From: Streptomyces sp. NBC_00190
GTDB taxonomy: Bacteria; Actinomycetota; Actinomycetes; Streptomycetales; Streptomycetaceae
Direction of reading: 5' to 3'
Assembly: GCF_036203305.1 (NCBI RefSeq)
Contig: NZ_CP108131.1
Coordinates: 3,162,001-3,226,000, forward strand
DNA length: 64,000 nucleotides
Below are positions 53,926 to 63,894 of the stretch, piece by piece. Below the pieces are notes generated by a model. That model saw nothing but the letters and a program-made list of their open reading frames with translations, was not told the DNA's origin and made no database searches. How positions within the stretch are numbered: position 1 is the first letter of the stretch; each line of letters starts with the position of its first letter. Position numbers and translations under genes: made by a program.

Positions 53926-55476
53926 TCAGCGGGCCACGTACGTCCCGGCCGCCTTGTCGTGCCAGGCCTGGCGCCGCGGGCGGTCCACGAGGCACCAGAG
54001 GCTGCCGGGGACGCCGAGAAGGACGAACACCAGCCAGCGGCGCAGGGCCGCGCCGAAGGTGGGCGGGCGCAGGGTGGCGGCCGCCAGCACCCGGACGCCG
54101 AGCAGCTTCTTGCCCGGGGTCCGGCCCCAACGGGCGGTGGGCAGGGCCTCGTAGAAGACGCCGACCAGCAGGACCGCGCCGAGGACAAGGCCGAGCTGGC
54201 CGGCGATGGTGCCGTCCAGCAGCCAGACGGTGGTGGTGCGGCCGGTGGTCCGGGCGGCGTCCACCTTGCCCTGGACGTGGGCGGTGGCGGCGGGCAGGAG
54301 GGGCCAGGCGGCGGCCGCGGCGACCGCCGCGAGGACGAGGGTGTCCAGGGCGCGGGCCACGGCCCGGCGCACCAGCCCGGCGGGGCGTACGGCCCGGTCG
54401 GCCATCCGCTCGAACACGGCTCGGGGCGTACGGGTCCCCTCGGACCGCGGTTCGGTCCGGGACTCGGGCCGCGGTTCGGACCGGGGCTCGGACCGGGGCT
54501 CGGGCCGCGGTTCGGACCGGGGCTCGGACCGGGGCTCGGACCGGGGCTCGGACCGGGGTTCGGACCGGGACTCGGCCGGGGCCGCCGTCCCGCTCGCCGG
54601 AAGCTTGGGACGGGCTCCGCCGGTCCGGGGCTGCCAGGGTTCGAAGCGGGACTCCTCGGCGGGCGGGGCCTCGGCGGGGCGCCGCCAGGACGGGGAAGGG
54701 GCAGGGGCCGGGATCGGGGAGCGGCGTACGGGCGCTTGCCGCGGGGACGGCTCGGCCGGGGCGGCGGGCGCGGCGCCCGCCGTGCGCGGCCGTGCCGGGG
54801 CTGCCTCCGCCTCGGGCCAGGAGGAGGTCAGGCCGGAGCCGCTGCCGCCGGGGGCGTCGGGCCATGCCGGAGCCGGGGCGGGCTCGGGGACCGGCTCGGG
54901 AGCCGGGGCCGGGACAGGGGCGGAGGCGGGGGTCGGAGCCGGAGACGGGGCCGCCGCCGGGGAGCGCGCCGACAGGATCCCGGCCGCCGACTGGGCCGGG
55001 AACCGCGGGGCCGGTGCGGCCGCCGCCGCGGCGGACGGCGTACGGGCCAGGGAGATCCCGGGGCCCGTGGCCGCCGGGGGCTCCGCCGGGCTGCCCCACG
55101 AGACGCGGTGGTCGCGCGGCCCGCCGAAGCCGGCCTGGTGAAGGGGATCGGCCTGCCACACCGCCTGCTCGGCCGCCCGCTCGGTGCCACGCTCGGCGAG
55201 CGGGACGACCGCCCGGAGCACCGGCTCCGGCTCCCGTGCCGCCTCCGGTTCCGGTTCCGGTTCGGGCTCCGCCAGCGCCTCGGTCACCGAGGTCCGGTCC
55301 AGGAACACCGGCCCCGTCTCCTCGACCGGCGCGGCGGGGGCAGGGGCGGGGGCAGGGCGGCTCGTACCCGGAACCCAGGCGGCACCGTTCCAGTACCGGA
55401 CGTACCCAGGGATGGAGGGATCCGGGTAGTAGCCCTCGCGGGCCGCGTGCTCGCCGTCACCAGGGGAGGCCGTCAA
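53926..55476 (-). CDS. RDD-family protein with DUF2510-like head and long repetitive linker
   Basis: A protein of about 516 residues; I favour TTG 55476, 10 bases after GGAG, since the frame upstream has no ribosome site. The head contains GYYPDPSIPGYVRYWNGAAW (DUF2510-like). A linker of about 320 residues is Pro/Ala/Glu-rich and includes at least nine SEPR-type tetrapeptide units. The C-terminal RDD domain starts VRRAVARALDTLVLAAV and ends RRQAWHDKAAGTYVAR. It is probably anchored in the membrane with a cytoplasmic scaffold-like linker. The start is uncertain. Confidence 0.75.
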   Translation of the reverse strand: MTASPGDGEHAAREGYYPDPSIPGYVRYWNGAAWVPGTSRPAPAPAPAAPVEETGPVFLDRTSVTEALAEPEPEPEPEAAREPEPVLRAVVPLAERGTERAAEQAVWQADPLHQAGFGGPRDHRVSWGSPAEPPAATGPGISLARTPSAAAAAAPAPRFPAQSAAGILSARSPAAAPSPAPTPASAPVPAPAPEPVPEPAPAPAWPDAPGGSGSGLTSSWPEAEAAPARPRTAGAAPAAPAEPSPRQAPVRRSPIPAPAPSPSWRRPAEAPPAEESRFEPWQPRTGGARPKLPASGTAAPAESRSEPRSEPRSEPRSEPRSEPRPEPRSEPRSEPRPESRTEPRSEGTRTPRAVFERMADRAVRPAGLVRRAVARALDTLVLAAVAAAAAWPLLPAATAHVQGKVDAARTTGRTTTVWLLDGTIAGQLGLVLGAVLLVGVFYEALPTARWGRTPGKKLLGVRVLAAATLRPPTFGAALRRWLVFVLLGVPGSLWCLVDRPRRQAWHDKAAGTYVAR

Positions 55477-55732
55477 TGTCCCCAACTCCGATCGTGGCTT
55501 GAGGCATGTGCAGGGGAGGACCATAGCCAAGAACCGCCCCCCGCCAGGTCCGGTAACGGGAGATTGTCAACCTTCGAGCGAAACTGGTGTATGCGGCTAT
55601 TTCCGGTCACCCGACAGAATTCGGCCAACCTTCGGTTCCTCGCCCGAAGTCGCGTCATACCCGGGTACACCGGAGCTCTCTCCGGTTGTGGGGCGCTATC
55701 GGCCCCACGCACCGAACCGAAGTGAGGCCGTC

Positions 55733-56212
55733 ATGCACCACCCCGTCATCGAGCGTGAGCTGGAACTGAAGCTGGTCCTGTCCCCCGAGCGCAGCATCCC
55801 CGTACCGGCCCGGCTCCTCTACCTCACCGACGACCCGTACGCCGTCCACATCACCTTCCACACCGGCTCCAGCGCCCCGGTCAACTGGACCTTCGCCCGC
55901 GAGCTGCTGGTCGAGGGCGTGTTCCGCCCGTCCGGCAACGGCGACGTCCGGATCTGGCCCACCAAGATCGACAACAAGGCCGTGCTCTGCATGGCCCTCA
56001 GCTCACCCGACGGCGACGCCCTGCTGGAGCTCCCCGCCGCCTCCGTGTCGGCCTGGCTGGAGCGCACGCTGCGCATCGTCCCGCCCGGCACCGAGGCCGA
56101 GCGGCTCGGCCTGGACGCGGCCCTGGCCGAGCTGCTCGCCCCGACCCCGGCGGACGACCTGTGGCTGCGCGACCCCTGGCCGTCGGACGAATCGGCGGAC
56201 GGGGAGCTGTGA
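55733..56212 (+). CDS. ssgG: SsgA-family sporulation/cell division protein (SsgG-like)
   Basis: A 159-residue SsgA-like protein (SALP). The start MHHPVIERELELKL follows GAGG. SALP landmarks are VLSPERSIPVPARLLY (near 16), DPYAVHITFHTG (near 36), NWTFARELLVEGVFRP, GNGDVRIWPTK and ALSSPDGDALLELP. SALPs direct septum-site choice and spore-wall formation. Beyond the 135-140 residue core it has an acidic tail (DPWPSDESADGEL). The SsgG label rests on remembered position next to the GlcD-like gene (SCO2924). Confidence 0.85.
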   Translation: MHHPVIERELELKLVLSPERSIPVPARLLYLTDDPYAVHITFHTGSSAPVNWTFARELLVEGVFRPSGNGDVRIWPTKIDNKAVLCMALSSPDGDALLELPAASVSAWLERTLRIVPPGTEAERLGLDAALAELLAPTPADDLWLRDPWPSDESADGEL

Positions 56213-56217
56213 TGCCG

Positions 56218-57600
56218 TCAGAAGAGCTTGCCGGGATTGAGCAGCCCCAGCGGGTCGAAGGCCTGCTTGACGGCGCGCTGCATCTCCAGGCCCACCGGCC
56301 CGAGTTCGCGGGCCAGCCACTCCTTCTTCAGGACCCCGACGCCGTGTTCGCCGGTGATCGTGCCGCCCAGTTCCAGCCCGAGCGCCATGATCTCGTCGAA
56401 GGACTCGCGGGCCCGCCGCGTCTCGTCCTCGTCGGCCGGGTCGAAGCAGACCACGGGGTGGGTGTTGCCGTCGCCGGCGTGCGCGCAGACCCCGATGAGC
56501 AGGCCGTACGAGCGGGCGACGGCGGCCGTCCCGTCCAGCATCTCGGCGAGCCGGGAGCGCGGTACGCAGACGTCGTCGATCATCGTGGCGGGCCGGAGCG
56601 TCTCCAGCGCGGTCAGCGACATCCGGCGGGCCTGGAGCAGCAGTTCGGACTCCGCCTCGTCGTCGGCGGGCACCACGGCGGTGGCCCCGGCGGCCGAGCA
56701 CAGCTCTCCCACGGCCGCGAGGTCCGCGGGGGCGTCCGGGGTGTCGAAGGCGGCGAGCAGCAGGGCCTCGGTGGTCTCGGGCAGTCCCATCTTGCCGAGC
56801 GCGTTGACGGCCCGCACGGTCGTACGGTCCATCAGTTCCAGCAGGGAGGGCGTCAGTCCGGCCTCCATGACGGCGCAGACGGCCGCGCAGGCGGCCGCGG
56901 CGGAGGGGAACTCGGCGGCCAGCGCGAGCCGGCGTGGCGGCGCGGGCCGCAGGGCGAGGACGGCCTGGACGACGACGCCGAGGCTGCCTTCGGAGCCGAC
57001 GAAGAGCCGGGTGAGGTCGTATCCGGCGACGCCCTTGGCGGTACGCCGGCCCGTGCGCAGCAGCCGCCCGTCGGCCAGGACCACGTCGAGGCCGAGGACG
57101 TACTCGGCGGTGACCCCGTACTTGACGCAGCACAGCCCGCCGGAGGCGGTGCCTATGTTCCCGCCGATGGTGCACTGCTCCCAGCTGGAGGGGTCGGGCG
57201 GGTAGTACAGGCCCTGTTCGGCGACGGTCCGCGAGAGCACGGCGTTGACGACGCCGGGTTCGACGACGGCTATCCGGTCGACGGCGGAGATCTCCAGGAT
57301 CCGGTCCATCGTGAGGAGCGAGAGCACGATGCAGCCGTCGGAGGCGTTGGCGGCGCCCGACAGGCCCGTTCGGGCGCCCTGCGGGACCACGGGGACCCGT
57401 AGGGCGGTGGCGGTGCGCATCACGTGCTGGACCTGTTCGACGGTCCGGGGCAGGACGACGGCGGCCGGGGCGCCGGCGGCGCAGAAGCTGGCCATGTCGG
57501 TGGCGTAGGAGGCGGTTACCTGAGGATCGGTGAGCAGGGCCTCGGCGGGGAGTCCTTGCAGCAGGCGTGCGCGCAGACGTGCGAAGAGATCGTCATCCAT
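56218..57600 (-). CDS. FAD-linked oxidase of the GlcD (glycolate/lactate) type
   Basis: A 460-residue flavoprotein starting MDDDLFARLR. The PCMH-type FAD domain includes VPVVPQGARTGLSGAANA near residue 65 and TIGGNIGTASGGLCCVKYG near 135; the C-terminal FAD-oxidase domain ends with HAGDGNTHPVVCFDP near 385 and GEHGVGVLKKEWL near 425, the metal/substrate histidines. It likely oxidises D-lactate, glycolate or another D-2-hydroxy acid. It is divergent from the TPR gene and convergent with ssgG (5 bases between stops). Confidence 0.87.
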   Translation of the reverse strand: MDDDLFARLRARLLQGLPAEALLTDPQVTASYATDMASFCAAGAPAAVVLPRTVEQVQHVMRTATALRVPVVPQGARTGLSGAANASDGCIVLSLLTMDRILEISAVDRIAVVEPGVVNAVLSRTVAEQGLYYPPDPSSWEQCTIGGNIGTASGGLCCVKYGVTAEYVLGLDVVLADGRLLRTGRRTAKGVAGYDLTRLFVGSEGSLGVVVQAVLALRPAPPRRLALAAEFPSAAAACAAVCAVMEAGLTPSLLELMDRTTVRAVNALGKMGLPETTEALLLAAFDTPDAPADLAAVGELCSAAGATAVVPADDEAESELLLQARRMSLTALETLRPATMIDDVCVPRSRLAEMLDGTAAVARSYGLLIGVCAHAGDGNTHPVVCFDPADEDETRRARESFDEIMALGLELGGTITGEHGVGVLKKEWLARELGPVGLEMQRAVKQAFDPLGLLNPGKLF

Positions 57601-57696
57601 GGAGCCAGCGTGACAGCGGGGGCCATGCGTGTGAACACGGCCGCGACCGGCTTCGGACATCTCGGCGAGCTCTTCATATTGACGCACAGTGAGCCC

Positions 57697-59220
57697 ATGG
57701 ACCGTATCGACCGATTCGACGAGGCATCGCAGACCCCGGCACCGCCCGTGACCTTCACCGGCCGAAAGACCCTCGTGGCGGCCGCGATCGCGGTGGTCCT
57801 GATCGCGGGGGCCCTGCTGATCCGGCCCGCCCGCGGCGGTGACGACGCCCGCCCGCCGGGACCGAGCGAGCGGGCCGCGGCGGCGGTCGGCATGGGCGCG
57901 CCCGCGGCCGCGGTGGACCTGGCGGCGCTGGTCGCGGACCGGGAGAAGTGGGTCGCCGCGCACCCGGACGACGAGGCCTCGTGGGCCGTCCTGGGCGCCG
58001 CGTACGTGGAACGGGCGCGGCGCTCGGCGGACTCGGGCTGGTTCCCCAAGGCGGAGAAGGCGCTGAAGCGTTCGCTGGAGGCCCGTCCGGCGGAGAAGGG
58101 CAACCTCGACGCGATGACCGGCATGGGCGCGCTGGCCAACGCCCGGCGGGACTTCGGGACCGGGAAGAAGTGGGGCGAGCTCGTACGGGCGCAGTCGCCG
58201 AAGCGGTGGGCGGCGTACCCGGTGCTCGTCGACGCGTACACGGGCCTGGGCGACTACAAGGCCGCGCAGAAGGCGATGGAGGAGCTGATGGAGCTCCGGC
58301 CGGGCCTGGCGGCGTACGTCAGGGCCTCGCAGGTCTACCGGGACCGCGGCTGGCGCGAGGACGCGGCGATGTCGATGGAGCACGCGGCGGGCGCGGCCAA
58401 GGCCCCGGCGGAGAAGGCGTACGCGCTGTTCCGGCTCGGGGAGCTGTCCTGGGAGCGGGGCGACCCGGCGGAGGCGCTGGGGCAGTACGAGGGCTCGCTG
58501 CGGACGGATCCGGCGCAGGCGGAGGCGCTGGGCGGCCGGGCCAGGGCGCTGGCGGCGCTGGGGCGGACCGGGGAGGCGGTGCGCGACTACCGGCTGGCGC
58601 TGGGGCGGACGCCGGCGCCGCAGCTGGCGAGGGAGCTGGGCGAGCTGCTGGAGTCGCTGGGGCGGGATCAGGAGGCGCGCGTGCCGTACGACATGCTGGG
58701 CGCGCTGGCGGCGCGGGACAACACCAACGGCGTGGACGACGACGTGGTCCTCGGCCTGTACGAGGCGGACCACGGGAATCCGGCGGCGGCGGTGCGGCGG
58801 CTGGAGGAGGAGTGGTCGCGGCACAAGAGCATGCCGGTCGCCGACGCGCTGGGCTGGGCTCTGCACAAGGCGGGCGAGGACGAGGCGGCGCTGGAGTACG
58901 CGAAGAAGGCGACGGAACCGGGGCTGCGCAGCGGGGAGTTCGCCTATCACCGGGCGATGATCGAGCGCGGCATCGGCGACGAGGCGGCGACCCGGCGCCA
59001 TCTGCAGGAGGCGATGCGCACGAACCCGTACTTCTCGCCGCTGCGGGCGCCGCTGGCGAAGGAGGCCCTGGCGGCGATCGGCCAGCCGCCTCCGGGCGGC
59101 CCGGAGCACCTGCAGCCGACCGCTCCGTGGGTGGCCCCGGAACTCCCGAAGGCCGCCAAGCCGAAGCCGGCGGCCCCACCGGCCGATCCGAAGCCGAAGC
59201 CGTCCGCGTCGGCCGCGTGA
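57697..59220 (+). CDS. Membrane-anchored tetratricopeptide-repeat protein
   Basis: A 507-residue protein. A short cytoplasmic end and one span (TLVAAAIAVVLIAGALLI, near residue 25) precede an extracytoplasmic helical-repeat domain with about eight TPR-like units, for example WAVLGAAYVERARRS, AYPVLVDAYTGLGDYKAAQ and ALFRLGELSWERGDPAEALG. A Pro/Lys/Ala-rich tail closes it. TPRs scaffold protein complexes; the partner is unknown. It is divergent from the GlcD-like oxidase and ends at a shared terminator. Confidence 0.82.
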   Translation: MDRIDRFDEASQTPAPPVTFTGRKTLVAAAIAVVLIAGALLIRPARGGDDARPPGPSERAAAAVGMGAPAAAVDLAALVADREKWVAAHPDDEASWAVLGAAYVERARRSADSGWFPKAEKALKRSLEARPAEKGNLDAMTGMGALANARRDFGTGKKWGELVRAQSPKRWAAYPVLVDAYTGLGDYKAAQKAMEELMELRPGLAAYVRASQVYRDRGWREDAAMSMEHAAGAAKAPAEKAYALFRLGELSWERGDPAEALGQYEGSLRTDPAQAEALGGRARALAALGRTGEAVRDYRLALGRTPAPQLARELGELLESLGRDQEARVPYDMLGALAARDNTNGVDDDVVLGLYEADHGNPAAAVRRLEEEWSRHKSMPVADALGWALHKAGEDEAALEYAKKATEPGLRSGEFAYHRAMIERGIGDEAATRRHLQEAMRTNPYFSPLRAPLAKEALAAIGQPPPGGPEHLQPTAPWVAPELPKAAKPKPAAPPADPKPKPSASAA

Positions 59221-59222
59221 CG

Positions 59223-59255
59223 GGCCGGCCCCCGGCGGGAGCCGAGGGGCCGGCC
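59223..59255. terminator. Bidirectional terminator between the TPR gene and hppD
   Basis: GGCCGGCCCC pairs with GGGGCCGGCC (10 bp, inner CGGC/GCCG), directly after the TPR stop and before the convergent hppD stop. Confidence 0.75.
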
Positions 59256-59263
59256 GTGGCGTC

Positions 59264-60451
<1,188 letters not shown>

Positions 60452-60454
60452 CTA

Positions 60455-60468
60455 TTTGACTGTACAAA
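60455..60468. promoter_or_regulatory. Candidate Lrp/AsnC site between hppD and its regulator
   Basis: TTTG-ACTGTA-CAAA is a short palindrome in the AT-richer 133-base divergent gap. It is the best candidate for the regulator's binding site. Confidence 0.4.
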
Positions 60469-60542
60469 CTGCCCAGCTCCGCCGGAGCATGGTTGAAACA
60501 TCTGTGCACTATGACCACCTCTGAGGACCCCGGAGCGCACTC

Positions 60543-61019
60543 ATGGGAATCGACGACCTCGACGGCCGCTTGATCGTCCTGCTCGCCCGCGAGCCCCGGA
60601 TCGGGGTGCTGGAGGCCTCGCGCCGCCTGGGGGTGGCGCGCGGGACCGTGCAGGCCCGTCTGGACCGGCTCCAGTCGAACGGGGTCATCCGCGGTTTCGG
60701 CCCGCAGGTCGATCCGACGGCCCTCGGGTACCCGGTGACCGCCTTTGCCACGCTGGAGATCAAACAGGGGCAGGGGGCCGACGTACGGGCCCACCTGGAC
60801 GGGGTGCCGGAGGTGCTGGAGCTGCACACCACCACGGGGCACGGGGACATGCTGTGCCGGCTCGTGGCCCGGTCCAACGCGGATCTCCAGCGGGTGATCG
60901 ACCTCGTCGTCGGCTTCGACGGCATCGTGCGGGCCTCGACGGCGATCGTCATGGAAAATCCCGTACCCCTGCGGATCATCCCGCTGGTCGAACAGGCCGC
61001 CGAGGACGACAACCGCTAG
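60543..61019 (+). CDS. Lrp/AsnC-family transcriptional regulator
   Basis: A 158-residue regulator. The N-terminal HTH is DDLDGRLIVLLAREPRIGVL then GVARGTVQARLDRLQSNGVI, and the C-terminal RAM domain has VTAFATLEIKQGQG and TTGHGDMLCRLVARSNADLQ. It is divergent from hppD and likely senses an aromatic amino acid such as tyrosine or phenylalanine to control its catabolism. Confidence 0.88.
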   Translation: MGIDDLDGRLIVLLAREPRIGVLEASRRLGVARGTVQARLDRLQSNGVIRGFGPQVDPTALGYPVTAFATLEIKQGQGADVRAHLDGVPEVLELHTTTGHGDMLCRLVARSNADLQRVIDLVVGFDGIVRASTAIVMENPVPLRIIPLVEQAAEDDNR

Positions 61020-61070
61020 GGCGGGGCGACCCGGAACCGGAGTTACAAAGAAGACGTTGCAAACAAACCG

Positions 61071-61099
61071 TTGCAGAGACTTCTTTGCAACTCTAGGCT
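61071..61099 (+). promoter_or_regulatory. Sigma70-type promoter of a leaderless transcript, with overlapping operator
   Basis: TTGCAG (61071-61076), a 17-base spacer and TAGGCT (61094-61099), with the ATG 6 bases later, imply a leaderless mRNA. GTTGCA (61070-61075) and TGCAAC (61086-61091) form an inverted repeat across the spacer, and CAAAGAAG/CTTCTTTG flank it; this is a likely autoregulatory site. Confidence 0.68.
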
Positions 61100-61105
61100 C
61101 GGGGC

Positions 61106-61708
61106 ATGTCCGAGACGAACGCAGCGTCCCCCGACCCCTCCGAACCCAACGCACGGGTACTCGACGCCCGCTCCCTGCGGGGCCTCGCCCACCCGCTGCG
61201 CATCCGCATGCTGGCCACCCTGCGCCACGACGGGCCGGCCACCGCCTCCCAACTCGCCCAGCGGCTGGGCGAATCCAGCGGGTCCACCAGCTACCACCTG
61301 CGCCAGCTCGCCGCGCACGGGTTCGTCGAGGACGCACCCGAGCACGGCAAGGGCCGCGAGCGGTGGTGGAAGGCCACCCACGACGGCACCGTCTTCGACG
61401 AGAAGCTGGTCTACGACGAGGACCCGGCCACGCGGGGCGCGGCCGACCTCTTCCGGCACGAGATCGCGACGATCCACACCCAGGAGGTGAGCACCTGGCT
61501 CGGCAACGCCCACACCTGGTCGCAGGAGTGGCGGCGCGGCGCGGACATGAGCGACTTCACCCTGCGCCTGACGGCCGCGCAGAGCCTCGAACTGATCCAC
61601 AGGATGCACGAGCTGGTCAACAGCTACCGCGATCTGCCGACGGAGGAGGGCACGGAGCAGGTCCGCATCCACACCCACGTCCTCCCGCGCGGGGGCGAGA
61701 CCGCATGA
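61106..61708 (+). CDS. ArsR-like winged-helix transcriptional regulator
   Basis: A 200-residue regulator. The winged helix spans about residues 20-95 (LRGLAHPLRIRMLATLRHDG, then ASQLAQRLGESSGSTSYHLR), followed by a helical effector region of about 100 residues with no metal-binding cysteines, so it is not a metal sensor of the classic ArsR kind. Its stop overlaps the MFS gene start (ATGA), so it probably controls that transporter. It appears to be translated from a leaderless mRNA. Confidence 0.83.
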   Translation: MSETNAASPDPSEPNARVLDARSLRGLAHPLRIRMLATLRHDGPATASQLAQRLGESSGSTSYHLRQLAAHGFVEDAPEHGKGRERWWKATHDGTVFDEKLVYDEDPATRGAADLFRHEIATIHTQEVSTWLGNAHTWSQEWRRGADMSDFTLRLTAAQSLELIHRMHELVNSYRDLPTEEGTEQVRIHTHVLPRGGETA

Positions 61709-63000
61709 GCCGTCGGCCCCTGACGGCGGTCCTGGCCGCCAACACGATCTCCATAGCCGGAAGTTCGCTCACCCTCATCGGCGTCCCGTGGTTCGTGCTC
61801 CAGACCACGGGCAGCGCCGCGCGGGCCGGGGTCGTCGCCTTCTGCGCCACCCTGCCCGTGATCGTGGCGGCCCTCGCCGGCGGGCCCGTCATCGACCGGA
61901 TCGGCCGCCGCCGGGTCTCCGCAGCCTCCGACCTGATCTGCGCCCTGTCCGTCGGCGCGATCCCGCTGCTGCACCACGCGGGCGTGCTGGAGTTCTGGAT
62001 GCTGTGCGCGCTGATGGCCGTCGGCGGCCTCGTCCATACCCCGGGCCTGACCGCACGCGCCGTCCTGCTGCCGCACCTCGCCGAGCACGCCGGCACCACG
62101 GTGCTGCGGGCCGCCAGCCTCTACGACGCGGTCTCGCGCGGAGCCCGGATGCTCGGGGCCGCGGTGGCCGGCGTACTGATCGCGGCCTTCGGCGCCGAGA
62201 CGGTACTGCTGCTGGACGCGGCGACCTTCGGGGCGTCGGCCCTGCTGGTCACCGCCTTCCTGCGCGGCATCGCGGCCGCCGAGCCGCAACGCGCGGCGGG
62301 GAAGGTGTCGTTCGCGGCCTACCGGGCCGAACTGGCCGAGGGCTGGGCCTTCTTGAGGCGCACGCCGCTACTGCTGGGCATCACCCTGATGGTGATGATG
62401 ACCAACGGGCTGGACCAGGGCTGGTCCTCGGTGCTGCTGCCCGTGCACGGCCGGGAGGCCCTCGGCGGCCCCGCGGCGCTCGGCCTGATGATCTCGCTCT
62501 TCGGCGGCTTCGCGCTGCTGGGCGCCCTGCTGTACGGGGCGTGGGGCGAGCGCTTCCCGCGCAGGGCGGTCTTCGCGGCCGCGTTCCTGATCACCGGGGC
62601 GCCCCGCTACGTGACGGCCGCCGTCACGGACACGCCGCTGCCGCTCGCGTTGACGATGGCCCTGTCCGGGCTGGGCGCGGGCATGCTCAACCCGGTCCTG
62701 ACCACGGTGATCTACGAGCACGTACCGGAGGAGCTGCGCACCCGCGTCTCGGGCGTGACCACGGCGGGCTGTGAGCTGACCATGCCGCTGGGCGGGCTCG
62801 CGGCGGGCCTGCTCGTCGACGGGTTCGGCGTGTCGAAGGCGCTGCTGCTGTTCGGCGGCACGTACCTGCTGACCACTCTGTCGCCGCTGGTGTTCCCGGC
62901 ATGGCGCGGCATGGACCGCGCTCCGTCCGTCAGCACGACGGAGCGGGCTCTCCCCGGTTCAGCGCACGAAGGGCGTTCACCGCATCCGTCAGCGAGGTGA
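61705..63000 (+). CDS. Major facilitator superfamily exporter
   Basis: A 431-residue protein with about 12 spans, beginning MSRRPLTAVLAANT and overlapping the regulator gene by 4 bases. The motif-A-like loop GGPVIDRIGRRRVSAASD is near residue 55; VLLPHLAEHAGTTVLRAASLYD near 115 resembles the macrolide-efflux (MefA/Bcr-like) clade. It likely exports a toxic small molecule under control of the upstream regulator. Its 3' end overlaps the convergent protease gene by 71 bases. Confidence 0.85.
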   Translation: MSRRPLTAVLAANTISIAGSSLTLIGVPWFVLQTTGSAARAGVVAFCATLPVIVAALAGGPVIDRIGRRRVSAASDLICALSVGAIPLLHHAGVLEFWMLCALMAVGGLVHTPGLTARAVLLPHLAEHAGTTVLRAASLYDAVSRGARMLGAAVAGVLIAAFGAETVLLLDAATFGASALLVTAFLRGIAAAEPQRAAGKVSFAAYRAELAEGWAFLRRTPLLLGITLMVMMTNGLDQGWSSVLLPVHGREALGGPAALGLMISLFGGFALLGALLYGAWGERFPRRAVFAAAFLITGAPRYVTAAVTDTPLPLALTMALSGLGAGMLNPVLTTVIYEHVPEELRTRVSGVTTAGCELTMPLGGLAAGLLVDGFGVSKALLLFGGTYLLTTLSPLVFPAWRGMDRAPSVSTTERALPGSAHEGRSPHPSAR

Positions 63001-63727
63001 CGGGGACCAGCCGGAGCCCCTCGGGGAGTTCCGACCGCGCGTCCGAGCACTCGGCCTTCGGTACGAGGAACACGCTCGCCCCGTCGCGCCGCGCGGCCTG
63101 GGTCTTCAGGGCCACCCCGCCGACCGCGCCGACCTTGCCGTCCGCGTCGATGGTGCCCGTACCGGCGATGGTGCGTCCGCCGGTGAGGTCGCCGCCGCTG
63201 CCGTCGCCGTCGAGCTTGTCGACGATGCCGAGGGAGAAGAGGAGCCCGGCGCTGGGACCGCCGACGTCGGCGAGGTTCAGGTCGACCTTCACGTCCTTGG
63301 GGTCCTTGTGGAGGTAGCCGAGCGCGGCCTGCGCGGCCGCCGACTGGGATTTGGCCATCTCCTCCAGGTTGTGCTCCTCGATCTCCTTGTCGGTTCCGCC
63401 CGAGGAGTAGACGGCCTCCTTGGGCAGGACGGCCCGGGAGGTGTCGAACCAGTTGTCGAGGAGTTCGGGGAGGTTCACCGTCGCGGAGGGGCCGGTGGCC
63501 TGGATCGTGGTCATGCGGAGCTGGCCCGTGGTCTGCCGGGCCGGGGCGCCGGTGACCTCGATGACGGCCTTGCCGTCCCGCTCGCCCAGCACGTCGGCCG
63601 TGAGCCCGGGCTGGGCGATCACGAAGGGCAGAGGCGCGAAGACCGCGACGGCGAACAGCGCGACCACGGGCGCGGCGCAGACGGCCAGGGCGGCGGGACG
63701 CGGCAGACGTGTGAGACGAGAGAGCAC
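62930..63727 (-). CDS. Membrane-anchored Lon-like (YlbL-type) S16 protease
   Basis: A 265-residue protein. One N-terminal span (ALAVCAAPVVALFAVAVFAP) precedes a PDZ-like stretch and a Lon-type proteolytic domain. The catalytic Ser is in DVGGPSAGLLFSLG near residue 160 and the Lys in GGVALKTQAARR near 208, the S16 Ser-Lys dyad. Shorter than most YlbL proteins (about 340 residues), it seems to lack most of the PDZ domain. Its substrates are unknown; the active site probably faces outside. Confidence 0.83.
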   Translation of the reverse strand: MLSRLTRLPRPAALAVCAAPVVALFAVAVFAPLPFVIAQPGLTADVLGERDGKAVIEVTGAPARQTTGQLRMTTIQATGPSATVNLPELLDNWFDTSRAVLPKEAVYSSGGTDKEIEEHNLEEMAKSQSAAAQAALGYLHKDPKDVKVDLNLADVGGPSAGLLFSLGIVDKLDGDGSGGDLTGGRTIAGTGTIDADGKVGAVGGVALKTQAARRDGASVFLVPKAECSDARSELPEGLRLVPVTSLTDAVNALRALNRGEPAPSC

Positions 63728-63894
63728 CCGCCCAATCTAGCTGGCCGCCCCGCGGCGCCACTCAGCCCCGCCGGGCAGTGCGGCCCGGCCGGCCCGGGGC
63801 GACGGCTCCCGGCAGCGGCTCCCGGCGACGGCTCCCGCAACGGCGACGCACCCGACGCCGCGCCGGCATCGGGTGACCCGGCCGGGCCCGCGGC

